A stretch of DNA of 64,000 nucleotides from NCBI GenBank assembly GCA_001270045.2, contig DF970686.1, positions 503,048 through 567,047 on the forward strand, given 5' to 3'. Positions 54,272 through 63,455 of this stretch are shown here, piece by piece. Numbering within the stretch: the first letter of the stretch is position 1; the number at the start of each line of letters is the position of its first letter. The DNA comes from Bacteroidales bacterium 6E (GTDB taxonomy: Bacteria; Bacteroidota; Bacteroidia; Bacteroidales; Prolixibacteraceae). Under the pieces are notes generated by a model that was not told where the DNA came from, made no database searches, and saw nothing but the letters and a program-made list of their open reading frames with translations. The position numbers and the translations under genes are program-made.

Positions 54272-55021
54272 TTATTTCACTTTGTTGGCGTTTTTAATGA
54301 ACTGCTCCAGAGCCATGGTCATGGAGGGGGCCTCCGGAGTCGGTGCTTCAATATTTAAGGTCAGTCCCGCATCCCTGACTGCCTGGGCTGTATTGGCACC
54401 AAAAGAAGCGATCTTAGTGTCATTTTGTTTGAAATCAGGGAAATTCTGAAAAAGTGACTTAATCCCTGATGGGCTGAAAAATACGATGATGTCGTAGTTG
54501 ACTTCTTGCAGGTCCGACAAGTCACTGCTGACTGTCCGGTATAAAATGGCTGAAGTATACTTGTATCCACCCTTGTCGAGCATACGTGGAATTTCCTGGC
54601 TGTGTATGTCGGAGAGGGGTAACAGGTACTTCTCGTCCTTATGCTTCTTCATGATGTCGAGAAGATCATTCATGGTTCCGTTTCCATAGAAAATCTTTCT
54701 CTTCCGGTAAACAATATATTTTTGCAGGTAGAAAGCGGTAGCTTCAGAAATACAGAAATATTTCATCGTATCCGGAATGACGGTACGCAGTTCCTGTGCA
54801 ATCCTGAAAAAGTGGTCAATGGCTGTTCTGCTGTTAAAAATGACTGCCGAGTGGTCAAGAATGTGTATGCGTGTTTGCCTGAATTCCTTGGCAGAAACTC
54901 CTTCGACCTGAATAAAAGGCCGAAAATCAATCTTAACATTGGTGTTTTCAATGAGCTCGGAATAGGGTGATTTTGCGGTTCCAGGCTCTGGTTGTGATAT
55001 TAAAATGGTCTTGATTTTCAA
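54272..55021 (-). CDS. hemD: Uroporphyrinogen-III synthase
   Basis: The 249-aa product has the two-lobed HemD layout, with ILISQPEPG at the start, AVIFNSRTAIDHFF in lobe one and IIVFFSPSGIKSLF and IASFGANTAQAV in lobe two. It closes and inverts the tetrapyrrole ring. The frame opens with TTG 55021 (KIKTILISQP), which aligns with the usual beginning of Bacteroidota HemD; no nearby ATG fits, so TTG is probably the real start. It lies 33 bases after the DUF4271 gene. Confidence 0.9.
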   Translation of the reverse strand: MKIKTILISQPEPGTAKSPYSELIENTNVKIDFRPFIQVEGVSAKEFRQTRIHILDHSAVIFNSRTAIDHFFRIAQELRTVIPDTMKYFCISEATAFYLQKYIVYRKRKIFYGNGTMNDLLDIMKKHKDEKYLLPLSDIHSQEIPRMLDKGGYKYTSAILYRTVSSDLSDLQEVNYDIIVFFSPSGIKSLFQNFPDFKQNDTKIASFGANTAQAVRDAGLTLNIEAPTPEAPSMTMALEQFIKNANKVK

Positions 55022-55054
55022 TGCCTTAAATTTTAAAATTCACGTTTCTACATT

Positions 55055-55993
55055 TTATGCCGAAATTATTTTCAGTAAGATCAGCATTGGTAAAATTTCG
55101 AGGGTACAAAGGTATAAAAAGAGATAAAAAATAGAAAATTGTTTTTTTAAGAAAATGATTGTCCCTCGCCAAAGCAAAAAAAGGTACAAAATTGAAATAA
55201 TTGTCAGGCCTGCAACCAGAAAGTTGTAGGTTGATCCTGCCGGCGACCAGGTGGCCAGTCCGACCACCGGAAGCAAAAGGATTCCTGATATTTTTAAATG
55301 AATATCGAAATGGTATAAGAATTCAGAGGTGTCGGACAGGTTTTCAATGACAAATCCTGTAGCGAGGTACACCAGTTTTTTTGAGAATATGGTCACGATG
55401 ATGGCGCCCTGGATGATCAAATAAAACAAAAACCGACCGATCGGAGGATGCATGAAGAATGCCTGCGCCACCTGAAAAAAGAACAATCCGATGATGATGT
55501 AGCTGAATATGTTGAGAATAAGGGATCCCCGTGTCATTGCTGCATTCCTTTCCCTGAACATTCGCGAGGCTGTTGAGTAATTGACCAGGCTCTGAAAGAT
55601 GTTTAAAAGGTATTTGCCAAAGGAGGTTCTGACAATGGCAAGCAGGATGAGGGCGCCCAGAAAGATAAAGGCAAACCAGTCGTTGCCGGCAGTTTCGGTT
55701 TTTCGTGACGGTAACTGTAGGGTGCCGTAGGGAGCGATTGTGTCAATGGTCGTAATAGTTCTTGTCTCAAGGTAATGTGTTCCCTCGATAAAAACCTTGC
55801 TATGTTCACGTTGTTGCCATTGCCGTTGCTGGTACCTGTTATTTCCGGTGGCTGCCTGCTGGTTTCCGGAGACAGTTACTGCCTGGTTCATAGGACTTTG
55901 CATCGATTGTGCCAAAAATGACCCCTCTGTGGCACTATTGAATGCTTCAAGGGAAGTGGTCGCCATATGACTTTGCACTGAAGTTTCTGCCAT
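55055..55993 (-). CDS. DUF4271 integral membrane protein
   Basis: The 312-aa product has a soluble Gln/Ser-rich N-terminus (~1-100) and about seven membrane helices in residues ~110-312. It matches the DUF4271 family, found almost only in Bacteroidota and commonly next to hemD, as here. Function is unknown. I chose ATG 55993 (MAETSVQ) over the TTG at 56026. Confidence 0.83.
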   Translation of the reverse strand: MAETSVQSHMATTSLEAFNSATEGSFLAQSMQSPMNQAVTVSGNQQAATGNNRYQQRQWQQREHSKVFIEGTHYLETRTITTIDTIAPYGTLQLPSRKTETAGNDWFAFIFLGALILLAIVRTSFGKYLLNIFQSLVNYSTASRMFRERNAAMTRGSLILNIFSYIIIGLFFFQVAQAFFMHPPIGRFLFYLIIQGAIIVTIFSKKLVYLATGFVIENLSDTSEFLYHFDIHLKISGILLLPVVGLATWSPAGSTYNFLVAGLTIISILYLFLLWRGTIIFLKKQFSIFYLFLYLCTLEILPMLILLKIISA

Positions 55994-56087
55994 TGTTATT
56001 GTTCTCCCAGCGGTTGACAGCCACAAAGATAACGATTTTTAAAGCGTAATGCTGTTGATTTTTTGGCATTTGGGTTTGCTGTCAGGA

Positions 56088-56252
56088 TCAGTTACAGTTT
56101 TCCTGTTCATAAATTTCCAAACATCGGATTAATTCAACCAACTCTTCTGCCTCTGGCGTTCCATCCGGGGCTTCAATAATTTCAAGGAAGCGTTGGAGGG
56201 CTTCCCTATAGTCTTCTTCTGTTCTGATCTTTTCCTGTGAGTTAGTGTGCAT
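56088..56252 (-). CDS. 54-aa orphan HigA-N-like protein
   Basis: The small frame encodes MHTNSQEKIRTEEDY then REALQRFLEI, APDGTPEAEEL and CLEIYEQENCN. The pattern EEDYREAL ... GTPEAEELVEL ... YE resembles the N-terminal part of HigA-type antitoxins, but the helix-turn-helix that normally follows is absent. Its ATG overlaps the last 11 bases of polA (56242-56252), so it is likely translated by coupling in the queD-polA transcript. No toxin gene is beside it. It may be a remnant or a short stand-alone regulator. Confidence 0.6.
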   Translation of the reverse strand: MHTNSQEKIRTEEDYREALQRFLEIIEAPDGTPEAEELVELIRCLEIYEQENCN

Positions 56253-59025
56253 CCAGCCAGTTTTTTGCCGATTTCATTTCTATCGTGAGCGGAACTTCCA
56301 ATTCAACAGCTGATTCCATTTTTTGTTTAACGATTTTTTCAACTTCCGGAAGCTCTTCCGCGAGCACGTCAAAATTCAATTCGTCATGCACCTGGAGTAC
56401 CATACGTGAAAGAAGCCCTCGTTCATCGAAAGCCTTATGGATGGAGATCATGGCCAATTTAATGATGTCGGCAGCTGATCCCTGTATCGGGGCGTTGATG
56501 GCATTTCTTTCTGCCATGCCCCTGACGACGGCATTGTTCGAATTAATGTCAGCCAGATAACGTCGCCGGCCCATGATGGTTTCGACATACCCTGTTTTCC
56601 GGGCTTTGTCGATCGACAATTCCATGTATTCCCTGACCCTTGGAAAATTCTCAAAATAACCGTCAATCAGTTCTTTTGCCTCCGAGCGTGAAATATTCAG
56701 CCGTTGTGACAATCCAAAAGCTGATATGCCATAGATTATTCCAAAATTGGCTGTTTTTGCCTTTCGTCTCATATCTGGGGTCACTTCCTCAACCGCGACC
56801 TTATAAATTTTTGCTGCCGTGATGGAATGAATGTCCTGGTCGTTACGGAATGCTTCGAGCATTTGTTCATCCTTGCTCAGTGCAGCCATGATCCTAAGTT
56901 CGATCTGTGAATAGTCGGCTGAAAGGAAAAGATGTTGTTCGTCAGAAGGAATAAATGATTTCCTGATTTCCCTGCCATTTTCATCCCTGATGGGGATATT
57001 TTGCAGGTTTGGATTGTTTGAGCTTAACCTCCCGGTGGCGGTGACAGCCTGGTTATATGACGTATGGATTTTTCCGGTACGTGGATTGATCAGCAAGGGC
57101 AAGGTTTCCACATAGGTGTTGAGGAGCTTTTTCAGCCCTCTGTAATCCAATACCTTGCCAACAATGGGATGCTTGTGCAACAGTTGCTGGAGTACTTCTT
57201 CGTTGGTCGAATATTGTTTGGTTTTGGTCATTTTGGCATTGGGGTCGATCTTCAGCTTCTCGAACAAGATCTCACCCAATTGCTTGGGCGACGAGACGTT
57301 GAATTCTACTCCTGCCAACTCAATGATTTCATTTTCAAGTTTAATGATTTGTTCCCGTAGCTCACCGGCATATTGGTTCAGTGAATCGGGATCCAGTTTA
57401 ACCCCTGCCATTTCCATGTCGGTCAAAACAGGTACCAGCGGCATTTCAAGGCTTTCGAACAGGGTAGTAAGGCCATGCTGTTCCAGTTCTGCCGCCAAAA
57501 CATCCTTTAACTGAAGTGTTAAATCAGCATCCTCACAGGCATAGTCCATCAGCTTTGAGGTTTCTGCCGACCTCATCGATAGCTGGTTCCTTCCTTTGGA
57601 TCCGATGATGGCTTCGGTCGGGATTTTTTCGTAATTCAAGTAGATTTCACACAGATAATCGAGATTGTGCCTGGTCTCGGGCTGTATCAGGTAATGTGCC
57701 AGCATGGTATCGAAGAGCCTTCCCTTTACTTCGAATCCATACTGTTTTAGCATCAGAAGGTCGTACTTGATATTCTGTCCAATTTTCACGATTCGGTCAT
57801 CCTCGAATACAGCCCTGAATTCCTCAAGTATTTTTATTGTTTTCACCTTGTCGTTTGGCAGGAGGACACAATACGCTTCATGTTTCCTGAAGGCAAAGGA
57901 TAGGCACACCAGCTCTGCCGCGTGTGGATCGAGTCCGGTGGTTTCCGTATCAAAACAGAATTCGGTTTGTACCGATAATTCTGCCCGCAGACTCGCTCTC
58001 TGCATTTCGTTTTCTACCAGGTAATACTGGTGAGGTGTGGTGTTTATTGTCTCTGTCTTTTTTGCGATGGTTGACTGGTTGACCGGTTCATCAAATGTGA
58101 ACAGCGAGCCCTGTGTGGCCTTGGGTGTCGGGCCGGCTGTGTTTTCGTTCAACTTTAGCCTGTCGGTCAGTTGTCTGAATTCAAGGTCTTCAAACAGTGC
58201 CTTCAATGCCACACTGTCGGGTTCGTCCATTTTCAAGGCCGTCTCTTCAAATTCAATGGGAACATCCAGTACAATGGTTGCCAGATGTCGCGATAACCTT
58301 ACCTGTTCTTCATAGGTCTCCAGATTTTCCTTCTGCTTCCCTTTTAACTGATCAAGGTTTTGGTAAATTCCGTCAATACTTCCGAAGTCGCTGATCAGCT
58401 TTTGCGCATTTTTGGGTCCGATCCCAGGGCATCCCGGAATGTTGTCGGCCGAATCACCCATCAATCCCAAAATGTCAATCACCTGCAAGGGTGAATCTAT
58501 GCCGAAGTTTTGCTTCACCTCCTCAATACCCCATACTTCGTTGTCGTTACCTGATTTTCCGGGTTTATACATCAGGATTGAATCGGTCACCAACTGTGCA
58601 TAATCCTTGTCGGGTGTCATCATATAGGTTGTGAATCCTTCATCCGATGCTTTTCTTGCGAGGGTACCAATGACATCGTCTGCTTCATATCCTTCCATCT
58701 CGATGATGGGTATACGAAATGCTTCAATCAGTTTACGGATATAAGGTATTGATTTGCGAAGATCCTCGGGCATTTCCTGACGATTTGCCTTATATTCAGG
58801 GAAAAGCTCATGCCTGAAAGTTGGTTTCGACATATCGAATACGACTCCAATGTATTCAGGTTTGTCATTTTCAAGCAATTGCACCAGTGTATTTGCAAAT
58901 CCTAAAGCAGCTGAAGTATTGACACCTTTGCTGTTGAAACGGGGATTCCTGATAAAGGCAAAATAACTCCTGTAGATGAGAGCATAGGCATCGATCAGGA
59001 AAAGCTTCTTAGTATTTTCGGACAT
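56242..59025 (-). CDS. polA: DNA polymerase I
   Basis: The 927-aa product has a 5'-3' exonuclease domain (residues 1-~290), a 3'-5' proofreading domain with FDTETTGLD intact (~355-365), and a family A polymerase domain with DYSQIELRIMA, RRKAKTANFGIIYG and VHDELNFDV. All three activities look intact. It works in repair and Okazaki-fragment maturation. It follows queD by 10 bases. Confidence 0.97.
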   Translation of the reverse strand: MSENTKKLFLIDAYALIYRSYFAFIRNPRFNSKGVNTSAALGFANTLVQLLENDKPEYIGVVFDMSKPTFRHELFPEYKANRQEMPEDLRKSIPYIRKLIEAFRIPIIEMEGYEADDVIGTLARKASDEGFTTYMMTPDKDYAQLVTDSILMYKPGKSGNDNEVWGIEEVKQNFGIDSPLQVIDILGLMGDSADNIPGCPGIGPKNAQKLISDFGSIDGIYQNLDQLKGKQKENLETYEEQVRLSRHLATIVLDVPIEFEETALKMDEPDSVALKALFEDLEFRQLTDRLKLNENTAGPTPKATQGSLFTFDEPVNQSTIAKKTETINTTPHQYYLVENEMQRASLRAELSVQTEFCFDTETTGLDPHAAELVCLSFAFRKHEAYCVLLPNDKVKTIKILEEFRAVFEDDRIVKIGQNIKYDLLMLKQYGFEVKGRLFDTMLAHYLIQPETRHNLDYLCEIYLNYEKIPTEAIIGSKGRNQLSMRSAETSKLMDYACEDADLTLQLKDVLAAELEQHGLTTLFESLEMPLVPVLTDMEMAGVKLDPDSLNQYAGELREQIIKLENEIIELAGVEFNVSSPKQLGEILFEKLKIDPNAKMTKTKQYSTNEEVLQQLLHKHPIVGKVLDYRGLKKLLNTYVETLPLLINPRTGKIHTSYNQAVTATGRLSSNNPNLQNIPIRDENGREIRKSFIPSDEQHLFLSADYSQIELRIMAALSKDEQMLEAFRNDQDIHSITAAKIYKVAVEEVTPDMRRKAKTANFGIIYGISAFGLSQRLNISRSEAKELIDGYFENFPRVREYMELSIDKARKTGYVETIMGRRRYLADINSNNAVVRGMAERNAINAPIQGSAADIIKLAMISIHKAFDERGLLSRMVLQVHDELNFDVLAEELPEVEKIVKQKMESAVELEVPLTIEMKSAKNWLDAH

Positions 59026-59035
59026 AGTTTCTCAA

Positions 59036-59485
59036 TTATGGGTTATCTGAAGCAAACCATTCGGCAAAAGAGGTGACAGTTTCATGTAACCTGATGCTGA
59101 ACAATGTGATTCCCTCTGGCAGGAGAGGTTTTAATGTGTCGGCGATAAACTGCAGAATATTTTCGGTGGTCGGTTGAAAATCAACGACAATGATCCTGGA
59201 AGTGCTGGTTGCCAAGGCTTCCAGATGCTTCGGGTTTATCAGGCTGTTTACCATCAGGGCGTGATCGAGTTTTTCGGTGACATGTGTTTTTACCAACATC
59301 TTTAACTCATGAAAATCCATAACCATGCCGTCTTTGGGATGTCCGGGACTTCTGAAGACATTCCCGGCAATGGTTATTTCCAGGTTGTAGGAGTGCCCGT
59401 GAATATTCCGGCAAAGACCATCGTATTCATGCAAGGCATGTGCCATCTCAAAATGGAACCTTTTGGTTACCCTTATTCTAGTCAT
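59036..59485 (-). CDS. queD: 6-carboxytetrahydropterin synthase (QueD/PTPS family)
   Basis: The 149-aa product has FHFEMAHALHEYDGLCRNIHGHSYNLEI, giving the three zinc His and the catalytic Cys, and later MVMDFHELK and LDHALM. QueD makes the queuosine/7-deazaguanine precursor CPH4. Other queuosine genes are not in the window. It is the first gene of the queD-polA unit. Confidence 0.92.
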   Translation of the reverse strand: MTRIRVTKRFHFEMAHALHEYDGLCRNIHGHSYNLEITIAGNVFRSPGHPKDGMVMDFHELKMLVKTHVTEKLDHALMVNSLINPKHLEALATSTSRIIVVDFQPTTENILQFIADTLKPLLPEGITLFSIRLHETVTSFAEWFASDNP

Positions 59486-59642
59486 TTAAAAGAAATTTTT
59501 CAACGGTGAAATTACGCAAATTTATATGTCCTGAGCCCATCATTGGGGGTCGGTATTGTTTACCCCCGATATTACTGCCTTAACATGCCGTCAAAACAAG
59601 GGGTAAGATGGGGTAAAAGTACCTATTATATACATTTTTATG

Positions 59643-59650
59643 TAATTTTG
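59643..59650 (+). promoter_or_regulatory. -7 box upstream of speA
   Basis: TAATTTTG matches TAnnTTTG, 57 bases before the speA start; the -33 element is unclear. Confidence 0.45.
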
Positions 59651-59706
59651 CCGATTCGCATTCGGCGAAGAAGTCAATATCATTAACAACCGATAAATTT
59701 TTAGGG

Positions 59707-61599
59707 ATGAGAAAATGGCGCATTGAAGATTCTGCAGAGCTCTACAACATACATGGATGGGGAATTAATTATTTCTCTATCAACGAGAAAGGGAATGTTG
59801 TGGTTACGCCCCGTAAAGACGGAGTGGAAGTCGATCTCAGGGAGCTGGTGGAAGAGTTGCAGTTGCGGGATGTTTCAACACCCGTCCTGGTTCGCTTTCC
59901 GGATATTCTTGACAGCAGGATCGAGAAAATGAATTCATGCTTTAAGATCGCTGCCGAGGAGTACGATTACAAAGCGCAGAATTTCATCATTTATCCTATC
60001 AAGGTAAATCAGATGCGTCAGGTGGTAGAGGAGATTGTCGGCCATGGCAAGAAATTCAATATCGGTCTGGAAGCGGGATCAAAACCTGAACTCCACGCAG
60101 TCATTGCCATCAATACCGACAGTGACTCGCTGATCATTTGCAATGGATATAAAGACGAGAGTTATATTGAATTAGCCTTGCTGGCACAAAAGATGGGCCG
60201 CCATATATTTATCGTGGTTGAAAAGCTCAATGAATTGAAGCTGATCGCAAAGGTTGCCAAACGTTTGAAAATCAGCCCCAACATTGGAATACGTGTTAAG
60301 CTGGCCAGCTCAGGCAGCGGCAAATGGGAGGATTCGGGCGGTGATGTATCCAAATTTGGGCTTACATCGAGCGAATTGTTGCAGGCCATGGACTATCTCG
60401 AAAGGAACGGGCTAAAGAAGTGCCTGCGTCTCCTTCATTTTCATATCGGGAGCCAGGTCAACAAGATCCGCAGGATCAAGATTGCTCTGCGTGAAGCGGC
60501 ACAGTTCTATGTGCAGATGCATCTGGCCGGTTTCAAGGTCGAATTTGTTGACATTGGTGGCGGTTTGGGCGTCGACTATGATGGCACCCGTTCGTCGAAC
60601 AGTGAAAGCAGCGTTAACTACAGCATCCAGGAGTATGTCAATGATGCCACGGCCACCATGGTGGATGCAGCCGACAAGAACAATATTCCACACCCCAATA
60701 TCATTACCGAATCAGGGCGATCGCTGACTGCCCACCACTCAGTGCTTATTTTCGAGGTGCTTGAATCAACATCCCTGCCGCAATGGGATGAGGATACAGA
60801 GATTGCGGAAGACGACCATGAATTGGTACGTGAACTCTATGATGCATGGGAACAGCTTAACCAGCCTAGGATGTACGAAACCTGGCATGATGCCCAACAA
60901 ATCAGGGAAGAAGCCCTCGATCTTTTTAGCCTGGGGCTTTTGGATCTGAAAACACGTGCCCAGATAGAGCGGCTCTTCTGGTCAATAGCCCGGGATATAC
61001 ATCAGATGACCAGCAAACTGAAACATGTTCCCGAAGAATTGGTGACATTGCCAAAGTTGCTGTCAGATAAGTTCTTCTGTAATTTTTCGCTCTTTCAGTC
61101 ACTTCCTGACTCCTGGGCGATTGACCAGATCTTCCCGATCATACCGATACAACGGCTTGACGAAAAGCCTGACCGGTCAGCCACCTTGCAGGATATTACC
61201 TGTGACTCGGATGGCAAGATCGATAATTTCATTTCGACCAGAAATCTATCTTACTACTTGCCGGTCCATTCCCTGAAGTCAAAGGAATCTTACTATATCG
61301 GGGTATTTCTCGTCGGGGCTTACCAGGAAATTCTGGGCGACTTGCATAACCTCTTTGGAGATACGAATGCGGTCCATATTTCGGTTTCAGACAAAGGCTA
61401 TGAGATAGACCAGGTAATTGATGGAGAAACGGTTGCAGAGGTTCTTGACTATGTACAGTACAATGCCAAAAAACTGGTGCGCACAGTGGAAACCTGGGTT
61501 ACCGCTTCCGTTAAATCGGGAAAAATTACTGCGGAGGAAGGCAAGGAATTCCTGTCAAATTACCGTTCCGGTTTGTACGGATATACCTATCTGGAATAA
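59707..61599 (+). CDS. speA: Biosynthetic arginine decarboxylase
   Basis: The 630-aa product is a fold-type III PLP decarboxylase. Its N-terminal barrel has YPIKVNQMRQVVEEI, whose Lys should bind PLP, and HFHIGSQVNKI and VDIGGGLGVDYDG for the phosphate. The C-terminal beta domain carries the long insert usual for SpeA. It converts arginine to agmatine for polyamine synthesis. It is transcribed alone; no agmatine-processing gene follows. Confidence 0.95.
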   Translation: MRKWRIEDSAELYNIHGWGINYFSINEKGNVVVTPRKDGVEVDLRELVEELQLRDVSTPVLVRFPDILDSRIEKMNSCFKIAAEEYDYKAQNFIIYPIKVNQMRQVVEEIVGHGKKFNIGLEAGSKPELHAVIAINTDSDSLIICNGYKDESYIELALLAQKMGRHIFIVVEKLNELKLIAKVAKRLKISPNIGIRVKLASSGSGKWEDSGGDVSKFGLTSSELLQAMDYLERNGLKKCLRLLHFHIGSQVNKIRRIKIALREAAQFYVQMHLAGFKVEFVDIGGGLGVDYDGTRSSNSESSVNYSIQEYVNDATATMVDAADKNNIPHPNIITESGRSLTAHHSVLIFEVLESTSLPQWDEDTEIAEDDHELVRELYDAWEQLNQPRMYETWHDAQQIREEALDLFSLGLLDLKTRAQIERLFWSIARDIHQMTSKLKHVPEELVTLPKLLSDKFFCNFSLFQSLPDSWAIDQIFPIIPIQRLDEKPDRSATLQDITCDSDGKIDNFISTRNLSYYLPVHSLKSKESYYIGVFLVGAYQEILGDLHNLFGDTNAVHISVSDKGYEIDQVIDGETVAEVLDYVQYNAKKLVRTVETWVTASVKSGKITAEEGKEFLSNYRSGLYGYTYLE

Positions 61600-61665
61600 A
61601 ATTAATGCATTCTTATGAGATCAAGGCTATTATGGTTTCCATAAAGGCCTTGATGCCCAAATGAT

Positions 61666-61697
61666 AAAAAAGCGGTGGAAGATTATGCCACCGCTTT
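61666..61697. terminator. Bidirectional terminator between speA and the trp/tRNA region
   Basis: AAAGCGGTGG pairs with CCACCGCTTT. On the minus strand it is followed by six T, so it may stop transcripts running through from the trp genes; on the plus strand it can end speA. Confidence 0.7.
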
Positions 61698-61861
61698 CCG
61701 CCTGAAAGTCAAAAAGTAATGATCTTTGCCTTGCGTCAATCACAATCAATCAACCCTTTAAGTTTAAATTCACAACGAAGGGAAAAATCATAAATAATTA
61801 CGAAAACCTATCTGTATGGTTACATGCAGAAAGAATATCAGTGATTATTTATTGGAATTTC

Positions 61862-61891
61862 TTGATTTAATTTTGATAATTCCTATTTTTG
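61862..61891 (+). promoter_or_regulatory. Promoter of tRNA-Arg
   Basis: TTG, exactly 19 bases, TATTTTTG: a full match to the Bacteroidota consensus, 15 bases before the tRNA. Confidence 0.75.
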
Positions 61892-61905
61892 CACTCCATT
61901 TCAAT

Positions 61906-61977
61906 GGCCTCATAGTTCAAGGGATAGAACGGAAGTTTCCTAAACTTCAAATTCGCGTTCGAGTCGCGGTGAGGCTA
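61906..61977 (+). tRNA. tRNA-Arg (CCT)
   Basis: A 72-nt cloverleaf folds with acceptor GGCCTCA/TGAGGCT (one terminal wobble), D stem GTTC/GAAC, anticodon loop TTCCTAA and T loop TTCGAGT. Anticodon CCT reads AGG. CCA is not encoded. Confidence 0.93.
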
Positions 61978-61988
61978 CAGATCAGGCT

Positions 61989-62014
61989 AAAGGGCAATAG
62001 TTGCCCTTTTTTTT
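61989..62014 (+). terminator. Terminator of tRNA-Arg
   Basis: AAAGGGCAA pairs with TTGCCCTTT and is followed by a T run to 62014. It overlaps the trpF stop codon on the other strand. Confidence 0.88.
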
Positions 62015-62648
62015 ATGGCTCCAGTTGATCCAGAAAGTATTTCAGTTTTTGTGGATCCTTCATTCCCGGGCGAATCTCAAAACCGCTGTTCAGGTCGAGC
62101 CCCCAGAGTGAGGGATGATTTATCTTTAGGATTGCCCCTGCATCCTCCGGGCCAATGCCACCGCTCAGGAAAAATGGTACTTCAAGGCGATAGGCATCCA
62201 AAATCTTCCAGTCAAACTTTTTTCCGGTTCCTCCAGGCTCGATTGAACGGGTATCGAACAGGAAATAGTCGGCGGTGTCTATATAATCGTGTACAACCGA
62301 AAGATCTGACACTTCAATAACCCTGAACACCTTGATAATCTGAAGGCTAAGTTGCCTGACCCTTAAGCAAAAATCGGGTGACTCGTCGCCATGTAACTGG
62401 GCATGGGTTAGCCCGAACTGTTTTTGAAATACCGATATGGTTTCCAGTTGGGCGTTCACAAATACCCCTGCTTTCTCTTTGGCGGTTGATGCCAGTAGGC
62501 TGAGGGTGTCTTTTCCTGATTGGCCCACAAATCTTGGAGAAGCTGGATGAAAAATATACCCGAAAATGTCAACCGGCAATTCTTCCAGGCTTTCGCGGTT
62601 TTGTGGCTCTTTCATGCCACATACCTTTATATGGAATCGTCCTTTCAT
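62013..62648 (-). CDS. trpF: Phosphoribosylanthranilate isomerase
   Basis: The 211-aa product is a TIM barrel with FHIKVCGMKEP (catalytic Cys) at the start, DYFLFDTRS in the middle (catalytic Asp) and FFLSGGIGPEDA at the phosphate site. It catalyses the third step from anthranilate in tryptophan synthesis. It follows trpC after three bases. Confidence 0.95.
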   Translation of the reverse strand: MKGRFHIKVCGMKEPQNRESLEELPVDIFGYIFHPASPRFVGQSGKDTLSLLASTAKEKAGVFVNAQLETISVFQKQFGLTHAQLHGDESPDFCLRVRQLSLQIIKVFRVIEVSDLSVVHDYIDTADYFLFDTRSIEPGGTGKKFDWKILDAYRLEVPFFLSGGIGPEDAGAILKINHPSLWGLDLNSGFEIRPGMKDPQKLKYFLDQLEP

Positions 62649-62651
62649 TTG

Positions 62652-63455
62652 TCACCGTTTTACTGAAATATCCCTGATCTCCCTGATCAGACCCCGGCAC
62701 GCAAGGGCCGGGTCGCTGGTTTTCATGAAAGTTTCACCAATGAGGAATCCTTTGTATCCGTCATGAAAGAGTTGGACAATATCTTGTGATCCGGATATTC
62801 CGCTTTCAGTAATCTTAAGGAACTGGTCAGGAATTTGGGTTGACAATTTTTTGGATATGCCCAGATCAACCTCAAAAGTCTTTAGGTTCCTGTTGTTGAC
62901 ACCTACCATATCGACGAGTGGGGAAATTTTTTCAAGTTCATCCTCCCCATGAATTTCCAAAAGCACTTCCAGTCCAAGTTCCCTGGCCTTACCTGCCAGT
63001 TCATGAATTTCTAACTTCTCAAGGCATGCGGCGATCAAAAGGATGACATCGGCCCCAAATGCTTTCGCTTCAGTAATTTGATAAGTATCGATTATGAAAT
63101 CCTTGCGTAATATTGGGATGCCGGGATTGGCCATTCTTGCTTTTTCCAGGTTGCCCAGCTCCCCTCCAAAATAAACCTGGTCGGTAAGGACTGACAACCC
63201 GGCTGCCCCGGCTGCTGCATATCCCTGGGTGACAGTTACCACATTGGCATTTGGATTGATGACTCCTTTGGAGGGCGATTTTTGCTTAAACTCGGCAATG
63301 ATCCCCGGACGGTCACTATCCTGTAAGGCATTTTTGAGGGAGTTGCACGATCTGGAAAAGAGCGGTCGATCCCTTAATATGCTCTCGGGTATCGATTTTT
63401 TAAGTTGAATGAGTTCAGTACGTTTGGTTTCGACGATTTTTTCGAGAATATTCAT
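62652..63455 (-). CDS. trpC: Indole-3-glycerol phosphate synthase
   Basis: The 267-aa product has IIAEFKQKSPSKGVI, ILRKDFIID, and ITESGISG, the substrate-binding and catalytic segments of TrpC. It closes the indole ring by decarboxylation. Its ATG overlaps the trpD stop by four bases, so the genes are translationally coupled. Confidence 0.96.
   Translation of the reverse strand: MNILEKIVETKRTELIQLKKSIPESILRDRPLFSRSCNSLKNALQDSDRPGIIAEFKQKSPSKGVINPNANVVTVTQGYAAAGAAGLSVLTDQVYFGGELGNLEKARMANPGIPILRKDFIIDTYQITEAKAFGADVILLIAACLEKLEIHELAGKARELGLEVLLEIHGEDELEKISPLVDMVGVNNRNLKTFEVDLGISKKLSTQIPDQFLKITESGISGSQDIVQLFHDGYKGFLIGETFMKTSDPALACRGLIREIRDISVKR

Larger units (their letters stand above)
61600..61905. 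other. Intergenic region between speA and tRNA-Arg
   Basis: It holds an 8-bp perfect hairpin (ATCAAGGC/GCCTTGAT, 61620-61654), the stronger hairpin at 61666-61697, and the tRNA promoter at 61862-61891. No coding frame is convincing. Confidence 0.5.
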
